This document shows, piece after piece, positions 1 to 13,003 of a DNA stretch of 64,000 bases (position 1 is its first letter; every line of letters begins with the position of its first letter). The position numbers and the translations under genes are program-made. The stretch lies in the NCBI GenBank assembly GCA_037892935.1, contig JAYXKI010000002.1:2046001-2110000 (forward strand), given 5' to 3'. The notes under the pieces are model-generated. The model ran no database searches. It had not been told where the DNA came from and worked only from the letters and a program-made list of their open reading frames with translations. The stretch is from Phlebopus portentosus (lineage: Eukaryota > Basidiomycota > Agaricomycetes > Boletales > Boletinellaceae).

Positions 1-611
1 TCGCATTGTTCGTCACCTCGATGAACGTCGAGTTCGCGCAAAAGTCCCCGCCCACGACGGCCAGGTCCGTGCTGTTGAAGTACCCGCAGCACTTCAGCCG
101 GTCCTGCAACGCGATGATCGTCTCGTTGCTCTGTTTCGACACGATGTCGTGGAAGTTGGCACGCTGCGTCAGGCTGAAATGCCAGATGATGGTACCGATG
201 ATGAAGACGCCAATACCGTCGACTAGGAGTAGCCAGTTGGTGATGGCCAGGCCGACGGTAACATGGTTTGGCTGGATGATTGCCCCGACAGAGGCAGCCC
301 AGGTGACGAGCAGTCCAATGGCAAGTACAAGTCCGGCTAAAACGAAAGTCAACGAATAGAATATAACGCCAAGCAGATCAAGTCTACACACCAGTAAGGT
401 ATTCGTTAGAAATCACGAAGTTACGCAGCAAGTCTGATCCACGCCAGACGATCGAAAACACGAGGGTGATGATGCCAGCAGCGAGAAGACAAAAGTCCAC
501 AAACGCCCAGCATCCCATCAACTTCTTCGACGGCATCTTAGACAGTAACAGTTTCTCAAAATTCAATCTATCCAAGAGAAGCCTGTCTATCAATATATCA
601 TCATCAGACAT
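1..611 (-). CDS. Tetraspanin family membrane protein (partial, 3' end off the window)
   Basis: Two exons are visible: 392-611 (start ATG at 611, beginning MSDDD) and 1-336, joined across a 55-base GT-AG intron in phase 1. Exon 1 carries the first membrane segment (around FCLLAAGIITLVFSIVW). Exon 2 carries two more hydrophobic segments and then the extracellular loop with the diagnostic tetraspanin motif CCGYFNSTDL, followed by a further cysteine (DFCANST). The CCG motif after the third membrane segment is characteristic of tetraspanins, which organise protein microdomains in plasma and vacuolar membranes. Fungal members act in polarity and penetration. The rest of the large loop and the fourth membrane segment lie outside the window. 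The fold assignment is confident; the subfamily (Pls1, Tsp2 or Tsp3) cannot be decided. Confidence 0.82.
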
Positions 612-1744
612 CGTACTGAACACCGTACGCACCTCTAATCACGAAGTATATCTTTCCTTCCTTTCAAGCAAGGCAATTGAGGTACGAAGGGGCGGGCAGA
701 CAGATAGGGCAGGCGTTACTAACGAGTGGGATGTCTGGCTGGGATCGACGAAGATTGCGTGTCTGAGCGAGAAGAAGCCTCGATTCACCAGGAGAGCAGT
801 AAAGGAGTGCAACGACGACGGTCAACGTCGAACAAGATGTCCCTGCACTCGCAAACAAGTAAGAAAAAAAGAATGAGAGGTAAAAAGTCAGGCCCGCTGG
901 TCGAACGAAGAGAAAGAAAAGGAGGACGAAAGGGAACGAAAGAGAGATAGACGGAGGCAGTAAGAAAGAGACTGCTGCGATGGGAAAGAGGGGCGTGCGA
1001 CTGGTCGCCTGAAGCAACCGCGTATTGGGAGGCGGTTACCAGCGTCAAGGACGTCAGGATCCGTTGATATTGATACTGATCACTTACAATCCGTGCGAAA
1101 GACTTTCGATACCGACACCACTGACCAGCAGCACTTGCTTCCAGACCACAAAGAGCGACGAAGAACAGAAGAATGAATGAAGAAAAAGAAAGAGAGTTGC
1201 TAGTAGACGATAAGTACAGTATAAAGCACAGGAATGCCTGCCAGTGGCACGGACACGACACGGTTGCCTTGAAACGAGCAATTGATTGTCCCTTCCATAT
1301 ACGGATGCCGTCATCACCCGTGTTCTTAACCTCCCACATCAGTGGCCGCCGCCGATTCGGACTCTCAGTCCCAGTCGCTCTCGACAACAGCCTGGGCCGC
1401 CTTGCCACTGTCCGACTCACTCCTGTCAATGTCAATGCTAACAGTGTAACATTCACTCTAGAACTACCTCCGATTACGTTTTTAAATTCATGATATTTTG
1501 GCTTCTTGCACAAAACTCCATCTCAGGATTCACCACAGTCTAAGTGCTTTCTCCTCACTGTTGCACTCAGTCTTAGCCTGTGGGTCCGAACGGCTGCGGA
1601 GTGTATTCTTAGAACAGCCGATATATTATCAAATTCACTCGCTTATGCCGAATGGATAGTAACAAGTTCATCAAAATTATTTCACAGTGTGATACACGGA
1701 AATCATTCGCATTGGCCTCATCACTCTCCATAGTCGCATTGCTC
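612..1744. other. Intergenic stretch between tetraspanin and the DUF3429 gene
   Basis: No supported gene. The 700-1500 part is rich in A/G runs on the plus strand. The long minus-strand open frame over 785-1513 is low-complexity (Ser/Leu/Phe-rich) and has no family resemblance. This region holds the 5' flank of the tetraspanin gene. Confidence 0.6.
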
Positions 1745-3328
1745 TCACTTATTGTCTCCGCTCTTTCCATCATCACTCTCCTCTTTCTCTTCGCTCCTCT
1801 TCTTCAGCATAACATAACTATCAGCAGCACTGTTCGGCAGAGCTTCAATCTCTCCACCAACTTTTCCCGTTCCCTCTACAAAATGCTTCTTGCGCTGTGC
1901 TCGTAGGTCATCCAAATCATGGGTCTCGAATCCGTGACCTGCGACGGGACCGAAGTAAGATGTCCCCGCGAGCGAGCCAATAATACTATCCAGTGCCAAT
2001 CAATACACTGCTCATTTGAAAAATAACAAAATGATGGCCGAATTTCAAAACAACTTACCAAGTACCGACAAGGATGGACAGATAGAAGCGATACTGAGAA
2101 TACCATCTCGGAGCTGTTAGACGGATGTCAACGCTCCTACTCTCCTAACGACCTTTAGTTGAGAATGACTCACCCCATCCCGCCTCAGTGGCCTTAAGAT
2201 CAGCCCACCACAATCCAGTGAAGCCGACCCACTGTGCAATGAGCGCATATGTGGGGTCAAGAGCCAATGTAGACCAACCCCAAATCACCGGGGCTGCGCC
2301 CAGCAAAAGCCGCGAATAGCCCTTTGACCGCCATACTCTGCAAATTCCATACCCCAATGCAGGGCACCTAATGATTCAGAGAACAATAATACAAAAACAG
2401 CGTTAGCGCCATTGCGCTTCAAAATGATCGGAGAACAACACAACGAATCCAAAGACCAAAAGAAGATCCGTGTATGCGAAGAGAGAAACGAAATCCGGCG
2501 TACCCAGGAAGGAAAGCATGACAGCTCCGTACGTCACTTGGATACTTAGCGCTTGATCAAGGATAGTTAGCGCTACGCCCGGATCAATACTCGTGGAGTA
2601 TCCTATCCATAGAAGCATTGTAAGTAGACGAAATAGTGGCTGTACTATATTTGCCTACCAGCCGCGGCAATGCCAGCTTGACGGGCGAGGTGAACTACCG
2701 TTGCCGAGGTCGCAATGTACGGCACACCACCTGAACGAACGATCGTCACTCAATCATATGCTAAAGTAGACACAACAAAACGGATGTACCGAGTAGACCA
2801 AAGACGAAAGCGGGTTTAGGCACGCTTCTTGCCACCGCGCTTGTGACTCCAATCTAGAAGAGAGAAGAAAAAAAAAGGAATCAGTATCGACGAAAGCCCT
2901 ATTCCGGAACAGTACAAAGTAAGAAGTGAACAAATAAGCCATCTCGAACGTACAAATGAATCATCTTCAGGTTTCGTTGGCTTCACGTAGTCGACGGTCA
3001 CGTTCGCACCGGCGATACTACGCGCGACGCTACTAGCAGTATTTCCAACCTCTTCCTTGATGTTCGTCGCCGCATGACTGGGCGTCTGGGAGCCGGGCCT
3101 ATTGCTCACCGACGAAGCCACTCCGCGCATCGCGCCGACGCGAAGAAGCGGAAGAGACTTGATCCTGCAACACGGCGAGACATGTGACAGTGCGGGAGCA
3201 AGTATAGACGACGTCGAACGAGGCTGTACTAAAGAACTAGTGTGCAAGTTAAACGCCAGCTGAGAACGAATCCGAAACGCGAGAGGAGCACGTTTGATTG
3301 TCGAAAAAGCCCCCAGTCGAGGTAGCAT
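1745..3328 (-). CDS. DUF3429 / TMEM69-type mitochondrial membrane protein (frame interrupted once)
   Basis: Seven exons fit: 2954-3328, 2790-2853, 2659-2730, 2504-2602, 2174-2367, 2059-2113 and 1745-1985, about 366 residues. The first exon begins MLPRLGAFSTIKRAPLAFRI, an Arg-rich mitochondrial-type leader. The core matches the DUF3429/TMEM69 pattern: GGVPYIATSATVVHLARQAG, then IQVTYGAVMLSFLGALHWGM, LALDPTYALIAQWVGFTGLW and SLAGTSYFGPVAGHG. It is expected in the mitochondrial inner membrane; the molecular role is unknown. All splice phases agree except in exon 5, where the frame changes between EYGGQ and GYSRLLLGAA. One base is missing at about 2321-2325 (minus strand CAAAGGG where CAAAAGGG would restore the frame). 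The gene is probably functional with a sequence error, but an inactivating mutation is possible. Confidence 0.8.
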
Positions 3329-3878
3329 ATTATTTCTTTGAATCTGACTGAGATAGTGAGAGACAGAGTTTGAGTCGAGAATGAAGCATCTCGAACAGGT
3401 GGTGCTCGTCGACGTCATTAACTGTCATTCCCCAGCATTTGCGTTTGCTTCCGTCGATCCCGCCTTCATTCATTCATATATATAACTCTCCCAGAAAGGA
3501 ACTCGGTACAAATAATCCACAACACTACCCTACAGTTAATATTCACAACAACATTGTCAAGGCGAAGGCAAAGATCCTAATGTTCATCTGACAGCCACAA
3601 AGGTACATGAGGTATATGTGCCCTCTCACGCGGGAAATGAAAGATGAAATGTTAATTGGTCACAAATATCATGTACATATTACATATCTACACTATCCAA
3701 ACAAGTAAAAGTGTTCTATATTAAGAATAAACAACTAATATCGTCCATTATCTCCAACCCTGCACGAGGATACGACCATGCACAAAGTCAAGAGAGTAAT
3801 GTAGGAAAATCGAATATAATCAGGTTAGAAAACGCATGCAATAAATAATGAACACGCCTCGGCCGCACACTGCAGCTT
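3329..3878. other. Intergenic stretch between DUF3429 gene and terpene synthase
   Basis: No supported gene; AT-rich in the middle (3640-3830). It contains the 5' flank of the DUF3429 gene and the 3' flank of the terpene synthase. Confidence 0.6.
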
Positions 3879-5348
3879 CTAACTGCACACCTCCTCGTGT
3901 CCGCGACTGAAGAATTGAAGAAGCCATGAGGCTATATACCGCATGCCTCGACCAGCTCGGTAAATCAGCCGCGTAGGGAGATAGGTCGTCTCGACTTCGT
4001 CCGCAGTCGGACTCAGGCACTCTGGACTTCTCGTCTCCGTACCTGCCGCTGGAGTCGTGGTACCCTTCTTCGGCAGAAGTTTCACATACCGATGCTTCTT
4101 CACCTCCGCACCCTCTGTGCCGAAGTATCGTTGGCTCATAAAGCTCCAGTGAAGAGCGCCAACTATCCAGTCCTGTAGGCCTTGTACGTATCCGGCCACG
4201 TCTCGGTCGAGTTCTGGGCACCCGAAAGATGGCAGTCGTGCCTTGTTTGTGACAAAATTCTCCATCGTGACTCGACACATCTCACCCACATAATCCATCG
4301 CATCCTGTAACTCCATCCCATAGCGTTGCTCAAGGATGATGATCATGTTGTGAGTGTCCCCCCGTGCCTGCTCAACATTGTACGAAAATATGTCCTGGAT
4401 TGATCCGATCGTGAATAAAACGGCAAATAACGTTTCAGAAGAACAATCACTCACGTTTGACCATGTCACCAAGTCGTTGCTCCCCTGGTTCAACGCTTTG
4501 ATGATCTAATTGCAATTAGGATCATCACCTTATCAGTGATTGATGTAATATGTCACGCAAGTGTCAAAAAACTCACAGGATGCTCGATGACGGAGTCTGG
4601 AAGGTTAATACCAAGTCCGTACTCGATCAAATCAAAGACGGGCTTGCATCCGCTCTCGTCACGGCGCACGTCAATGTATGTCTCTAGGTCTGGAATCTCG
4701 CCATCTTCTCGATGCGTTGCCTGAATATGCACAGCTTCGAAGAACAGCTGAAGATTCTCCTTGAATCGTGCTTGAACATCAGGTCCAGCATCGGCGATGC
4801 AACGGAGCCAATAGCTACGGGGCAACATGTAAGTAACGAGGCGTGCAATGAATAAGCATATGTAAAGCTTACTCTCTTGCCAGCTTTCCGGCACTGATTT
4901 CTTCGACTGGCTGGCCTTTGCAAGGCTTGTATTCATGAGGAAACCAGAGCGCATTCATGACAATATCGGCGAGCACGTCCGCATCACGCGTCATCATACC
5001 GTCAGATATGTTGTCGAGGTGAAACAGGTAGTTCATGAAATCGCTTATAACCCGCAGACGATGAGCATCACAGGATGTGTAGCAGTATGCCGTGAGTTCG
5101 CCAGCATGTAGGCCATACAGCGCTTTGCGCATTTTGGGAGTCAGCTCGGGGCATCCTTTGTCAAGCCATACGTCGGCCTGTGCCGCGACGACATCACCAT
5201 GTGGATTATAGGAAAGTGGGAACTTGCAGTGTGAAACCAAGTCAGGTAGAATGAAACCCTCAGGGGAGGGCTTGGTAGACGGTCGCACAGTGCTAGGTGA
5301 GGGTAAGGGGACAAGCAGAGGAGGTGGTGAACTGGAGGAGTTGACCAT
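3879..5348 (-). CDS. Class I terpene cyclase, basidiomycete sesquiterpene synthase type
   Basis: Four exons (4873-5348, 4577-4814, 4455-4505, 3879-4394) join in frame to 426 residues. The enzyme class ionises farnesyl diphosphate and cyclises the cation to a sesquiterpene. The aspartate-rich metal motif is DNISD at residues 112-116, preceded by FMNYLFHL. The second metal site (NSE triad) reads NDIFSYNVE at residues 255-263, with N255, S259 and E263 in the expected spacing, followed by QARGDTHN. The product-sensing RY pair is at 344-345 (SFMSQRYFG). These features are those of basidiomycete trichodiene-synthase-like cyclases. An intron falls exactly between N255 and D256. The N-terminus is a Ser/Pro-rich extension and the C-terminus carries an extra tail of about 80 residues. 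A TATA-like element lies 126 bases upstream. The product cannot be predicted. Nearby genes that could act in the same pathway are the reductase and C2H2 factor at 9.7-13 kb. Confidence 0.9.
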
Positions 5349-5473
5349 AGTGAATAGTTGAGTAGACAAGCACAAGTAATGGAAGTGGTTCTGAAAAAAG
5401 AATCCTGGAGTTAAAAAATGCAAGCGAAGTCCGGGATGCTTCGTGGTGACCTTAGGGGGTGAGGCAGGGATGT

Positions 5474-5480
5474 TTTTATA
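5474..5480 (-). promoter_or_regulatory. TATA-like element upstream of the terpene synthase
   Basis: The minus strand reads TATAAAA about 126 bases before the terpene synthase ATG. Position and sequence suit a core promoter, but this is by motif only. Confidence 0.35.
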
Positions 5481-8400
5481 CCAGTTACTAGGTTATGGCG
5501 TCCAAGCGGAATCGGCTGGCCGGGTCCAAACCGAGCCATCGGATTTCAAAGTCACGGTTCCCATTTCGTATTCATCTGTCATGGAACCTAAGCAAAAGCC
5601 GTAAATCCGTATGCAACCTTGTATGGCATCATCATATTTTCTAGTTCAGAGTGACTGTTCCTGAAACGATTCTTGCCGAGAGAGATACGAAATACGATGC
5701 CAATCATGTGGAGGTGAGTCTCATAGCATTGGTTCCAAATCCTAGCACAGGTGACCAGACTAGCGCAGACTAACAACTCCTACACGACGCTGTGCACGCG
5801 GCGTAACCTATAAATGTCGGAATGAGCATGACCGGGGCCGGTGGGATCGAAAGCATAAAGCAATAAAATGGGTTACGGTATCCCAAGGTGAGACCAACGA
5901 GGGCGAAGCCAAGTTTGGAGTCATGAACGAGCCGGGATGACATAGTTTATGCGTACAAATTCAGTACGGAAACCCCGGCAAATTTCAATGGGTGGCGTTT
6001 CCTAATCAATAGCCGAGTCATACATGGCCAAACGAGCGAAATATCCTCCTCGCATGCGCAGCCATGCTGTTCATGGACACGGAGGCAACAGACGCATAAC
6101 TGAATCGCGTCTATCGAAGCACTTGGTGGCACTGCATGTGCGTGGACACCACACCGTTGGCCCTGAACAGATCTCCAAAATAGGAATTCTGTATATCCCG
6201 CACCAAGTCCGTAGCTGGAAAACGGAATCTATGAACGAGATTTTGGCGCGTTTCGGCGAGCGAACATGGTTTGAGTTGAGACGGACTCCTGTTTTGATGA
6301 ACCACTCGAGCCAGGGACGCGGTCGCACAACATGTCGTCGGAATCCTAGTAGCATCATCATCACCACCGCAAACCAGTGTTGCCTGACGGACTGCCTAAC
6401 GAGAAAGCCGGGACATCAACGACGCCATGAAGATTGGTTGCTGTCGCGACGTTTGATCAGCGAAAACTGGGAGGTAGAGAAAGTTACCGTAAAACGATTG
6501 GAAATGCAGGAGCTGAAAGTTGCTGGACATGCAACGCATTGTATTCTTGCTACACATAGAAAGAATGCACAATCTTTGTTGAGATTGAGAACGAATCGCC
6601 TCGATGACAGCCGAAGTCTGGTTGGTTTGAGACGTTTGCCAGAGAGAGAGTTCAAGTTGCCTACGTGACGATCGATCGTGGAAAGATCGACGGGGGCAGA
6701 ACCGAATGCATCCATTTTTGGTCGACCGTCACAACGCCTGCGGAGTACCCGCAAATTTCTACCTCAGTCTCTTAAGATTCAGTCATTCACGGGCAGCCTG
6801 AAGTCAACTGCATCGGAGTGTATTTACTCTCAATATCCGCCTCTGTTTCTCATGATTTTTGAAATTGGATCCGTTCTGAAAGACAAATTCACTATCTATA
6901 TACAACGAAATCCAGATCGACGCTTGCTATCATTAGGCGCAGCCACCACAGGATCCATTTCCGTATTGTATCACGCCTGCTCAGCGCGTGACACAGCCAG
7001 TCTTGTTCCTCCTGAATCTCATTCTCGCTCCCGATTATCGCTTTAGCCACGGAGTTACTCCAACTGCGTATGATCTCCATGTTAAGTAGTGGATTTAGAC
7101 CACCACTCGCATCCAGATCCATGACTCGGCGTCTCTGGACGGAATCGTCCGACCTCAGATGAAAAGCAATTGAGACAATGCAAATCGACGATTTCGTGCA
7201 TAATTAAAAGTTATTCTTGGTTCAGGTCCTTGGGACCAAGAGGAACATGGCTGAGACAGACGGTCCGGGTTTCAAAGAATTAGAAGGATTAGTTACTACA
7301 TTTCATGAAGCACACGGACAAATCGGGCACCAACCAAAGAACGGAGAAATTTCTGGGCAAGCGAGAATGAAGAGAACAAGGTCAGATATCCTTGACATGA
7401 CGTAGTTAAACGAGAGCAGAATGATTTCGGAGCGATATGTTCCACTTGACCGAATTTCTTATGTCTCAATAAAGTGGGGCTGCGAGTGTTGCCTCAGAAA
7501 TTGTAGCAGATTTTGCGAACGGACACCAAACAAAGAGTCGGCGGTCATGTTAGAGACCAACCACGGAAAGGCGCGAGAACATCGGATAGTGAGTTATCTA
7601 GCTTCCCGAAGCCAAGAGCACTAACGTGGACCGAGTCGGCCGCCGGCGTGAAGCAAGACACCAGTGGCTCAAAATATACCCTCCTTCGTTATGGTCAAGA
7701 ATGAGCATCACGGCAATTGATGAAACAGCATGAGGAGCGTAATGTTCTGCGCTGCGGCGGCCGCCACGTATTCAAATGCGCGAAGACAAGATATCTGCTG
7801 AGAATGTCGCACGCCGGGAGGGACGCTTGGAGGCCAGGATATGCCGACCCGACCGGAACACCACCGAGGAAGAATCCGACGCCGCGAACAAAATTGATAA
7901 GGTACAACTGAATAAAGAACAACGAAGCTAGCGTTCGAGAACCAGTATCAATACGTTGATCGCTTTCTAAGTTTTAAAGGGATCTCGATGAGTAACAGGA
8001 TTGAAATGGATGACGGTCTGTATGGATATTCATCTATCTATGTTTTACTTAGTCTCAGCATACAGTAGTCGCGGATCAATTGACAACCAAATTAAAAAAT
8101 CCTTACATTACAGATTAGGTTAAACAGCTTCGGAACCCTTACCGGTCAGCCTGGCTTTCGTAAATCCACTAGAGCAAATATCCTCTGGAAGCGCCTATTT
8201 TCGAGTTAATTAGCACGTCCATGCACTGATCCAAGAAGATCACTGAACACGCACAAGTATACTTGAAGCCGAAGTTGGCATTTCAGCCTGTGCGCGGAAG
8301 CATTTGAAATAAACGCCGTACGCCAATAGTGCTATCTTCCAATCCGTTCTTGAAGTTTTCAAAGAAACCTGAGAAAAACGACTCTCCAATCAGTGAATCT

Positions 8401-9621
8401 ATCTCATTTCTTTACTGAGACGACTTGTGATGAAAACTGCATCATGAATACTTGTTTGAGACGCGTCGCTCCTCTAACTGCAGGATCCAACGCTAGGATG
8501 TTTCACTAAGCTTTAAATATTTGAAAAAGGTAGGTCCGAACTGTGGTCGCCCGAGCTTTCCGCGCATCCGCTTTCTTTTATCGTTCAAAACAAAGACGGA
8601 GACGTGTATTAGAATGCAACGCACCACAGCAATTACTTTCGTCAATATTGCAACAATCTTCGGAAAGTATAAACTGAGCGTACCGCAATGGTACAATCAT
8701 GAATGGGCAAGATCCGAGATGAAACTATCCAATCACCCGATTGCGATCGATTCCGTGTAGAAGAATATTATCACTAGATCCAACTGCCCCTCCCTTGCTT
8801 ATCGCAAGGTCATAATAAGCACACAAAACGCGCATAACTCTGTAAACCGCGAATCAATACATTGCGCAATTAGCGGCGTTTGTCCCGCACCTAGAGGAAA
8901 GATCCTGTCCATGTGAAATCGCAGTTATGCTCCGCACGAGACATAATCCTGATAAATATCTTGCACAACAACGTAAGGGCGGCCCATTCTACATTTTCAT
9001 ACCAAATGATCACGGAATGAAAAATCGTTCCTGTACGAGCACGAAGCGCCGCCACTATCACCGCTGGCGAGAAAGAATCACCGACCAAGCCGCGATCGGC
9101 GGTTCCGAGTCGGATGGGATTGATTCTATCAATGTCGGGGACCTGCAAAAGATGGGGTATTCGTTGGATATCCGAACTGTCGTACTGTACTGTATGAGAT
9201 TGAGAATGAGCGGTTATGGTTATATCATCGAGTTTCACAACTCGGATTGATGGTGCGACGTTGCGGTGCGGTGGCAGTCTGAAGCTTCAACGTCAAGGAA
9301 CGCAGCTTAATCTCCTGTGTCCACGACTTCGCAATTGTGCTGGAACCAGTAACGGAGGACAAGGTAGTGTACACCGTACATCAAACTGTACGAGTCTCGT
9401 GACTTCGGCACTAATACTACGCCTACGCCAGCACACGATAGCACACGACACGAACGAGATCTTCCGTCATGAGCTCGATATTTGGTACTCCAATGTCCTT
9501 TGCTAGCATGCCCTGGAATATTCCCTGTGAGCTGAGCTTACGGACAGCGTTACCGTACAGGGTCCGTCCGTCCCTATCGGTTGGTTGCTTACTGAGACTA
9601 CTATCTAGCTTTCCCGCAAAA
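5481..9621. other. Gene-poor gap of about 4.1 kb
   Basis: No gene, repeat or transposon could be supported on either strand. The longest open frame (6024-6668, plus, 214 codons) is Arg/His-rich, has no recognisable domain and lies opposite another open frame of similar quality. Elsewhere stops are dense in all frames. It could hold a decayed element or unannotated non-coding RNA, but nothing in the sequence shows it. Confidence 0.5.
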
Positions 9622-9627
9622 TATAAG
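9622..9627 (+). promoter_or_regulatory. TATA-like element upstream of the Old Yellow Enzyme gene
   Basis: TATAAG lies 70 bases before the ATG at 9692. By motif and spacing only. Confidence 0.3.
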
Positions 9628-9691
9628 CAGGGGGAGATTCTTCATATCAGACCTTACAGATCTGAGGACATCTTTGACTTGAACTAGCACA

Positions 9692-11182
<1,491 letters not shown>

Positions 11183-12149
11183 TCATTCGGTTTCTTAGGC
11201 CAGTATGCGGACTTTTTATGGAATAGTGCTGGTGAGAATCCTGTACTTGATGTTTTCAATGTTGATCATACTGTTGAAGTACATGTAATAGAATTACGGC
11301 GAAATCGAAATTTGAAGTCTACTCATAAAAGCGAAGCTTATGACTTTCTCTATACACCTTCACTCGACGCAACAGCGGTGAAGTTTACGATAATCTGTAA
11401 GAGCGCAAGACAACGTAGAGCACCAGCCTGATTGAGGGAAAGAAGCTTCGTCCCAGTTTCTCCGAACTAATATTATGATTTGCAGAAATTGCCTTGAGAA
11501 GCACTTTTGCTGTCGTGGAACGTGGCATTCTGCTTTTGCACGGCAAATCATCTTTCGCCGAGTAATGAGTATGTTTTTGCATGCCCTTTCGGAAAGATCA
11601 AATAACTGATGGTTAGAATTCAGGATCTCGACCGTGGAGATGCTGCGTCGCCTAGTGCGAGACCAAGGGAAGAACAGATAAGAAAACGAAAGGATTTCAG
11701 CTAAAATATAAGAAAGCCGATGTCGATTCCATCCGGCTTTTTTCCCTTTCTTTCTTTTTTTTTTTTTTTTTTGCCTTTTCCGACTAATTCTTAGGACGAA
11801 TTTCATTTCAGCCTTTGGGAGAAATCGGGAAAAAGACGAGCACGAGAAATGAAGCCGCGCTCTATTCAAAGCAGCTCAGAGTCAGAATACTGAGAACCGC
11901 GAACACGTGAGCGGGAAGGGAAGCTCAAAGAGACGCGACGCGATTCCTTTTGTGCTCTCGAACGAACCCAATCACGTCTCGTCTAGCTTCATCCTCCATC
12001 GCACACATATATCCAATCTCGAAAGCTCGCTTTGAATCAACCATCGACTATACCAGCCTCTACTTTGTTCGTCTGACTCTGCCGATCAAGTACAATACGT
12101 CCATTCGTACTCTCGTCGGGATCCACATCTCACGTCGTTTAAGTCAGAG
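11183..12149. other. Intergenic stretch between Old Yellow Enzyme and C2H2 genes
   Basis: No supported gene. A T-run of about 20 bases sits at 11753-11772. The Lys-rich minus-strand open frame over it is an artefact of that run. The final 200 bases are the 5' flank of the C2H2 gene. Confidence 0.55.
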
Positions 12150-13003
12150 ATGTCTGGACCGGATAGGCGTCCATTCATTTGCGAGAAGTGTGGACAGGGT
12201 TTCACTAGAAGCTCTAGCTTGGATCGCCATTTCAAAGGCCAACATGACCCAAATTTCCGGTAAGCTAAATGAGTGCTCTCGTCCTCCTCTAGCCACCACC
12301 CTTCTTACATGCTCGCGTCCATTCTTGACCTTCAGCGGATACCCCTGTCCGGAACCCGGATGTTTCTATGTTGCGAAACAAAAAATTAATCTAAATTCCC
12401 ATTGTATTTGCAAGCAGTCTGTACTGTCTTAGTCCCTTTGAAAGTATTCGTTGACTGAATCCTTTCAAGCGAGAAGGCAAACATTCAAGTGCCCCATACT
12501 AGGATGCGACTTGTCGCATGCGAGCGAGAAGGAGTCGGCGAAGCATGTAAAAAGGCAGCACGAATGTAAAGGTGAGCATTGTCTCTATGTGTCGAGAGTG
12601 CAGTGCTAAAGCAGCACGAGGACTCGCAGTAGTGAGAGGAGGAAGTGCTGCTTCTACCCATTCATCAATATCGTCACCTTCGTCGTCAGCGCCCCCACAA
12701 ACACCTCCAAGAACAGCCCTTCCACCTCCCGCCGTAAGCCAAAGTATCGAGGCCGGAACGTCTACAGACATCTCGTACGATCCCCTTCGCAACACGGCCG
12801 TAGATTTTGTCGGGCCCACAGGAAGTTGGCAAACGGCGACGACGGACAACGTGTCGATTGCTCAGGATAGCTTCTCCGAAAATCCCCACAGCCGCGCTAT
12901 TCAGCGCTATAATATTCAATTACCCACGTACGGAGATCCGTCTTTCGAGGCGGCTTCGTGGAGCAATATGCCTCCTGATCTTGAATTCCTCAACTGGTTC
13001 TGA
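12150..13003 (+). CDS. C2H2 zinc-finger transcription factor, small
   Basis: Four exons fit in frame (12150-12259, 12336-12416, 12474-12571, 12612-13003), giving about 226 residues. Finger 1 is canonical: FICEKCGQGFTRSSSLDRHF with a following GQH. Two further fingers of the longer C-x4-C type follow: YPCPEPGCFYVAKQKINLN with SHC, and FKCPILGCDLSHASEKES with KHVKRQH. The C-terminal half is low-complexity Ser/Pro-rich and ends in an acidic-aromatic tail (PPDLEFLNWF), which resembles an activation domain. It is expected in the nucleus as a DNA-binding regulator. It is the nearest regulator to the reductase and terpene synthase. The short intron at 12572-12611 has two possible AG acceptors three bases apart, which changes one residue. 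Confidence 0.72.

Noticed and set aside
785..1513. 242-codon open frame on the minus strand
   Set aside because: Low-complexity Ser/Leu/Phe-rich translation opposite a purine-rich tract, no domain, no splice context, and several overlapping frames of equal quality.
6024..6668. 214-codon plus-strand open frame in the gene-poor gap
   Set aside because: Arg/His-rich, no family resemblance, and an opposite-strand open frame overlaps it; probably chance.
11360..11869. Minus-strand open frame with a long Lys run
   Set aside because: Created by a genomic poly-T run.
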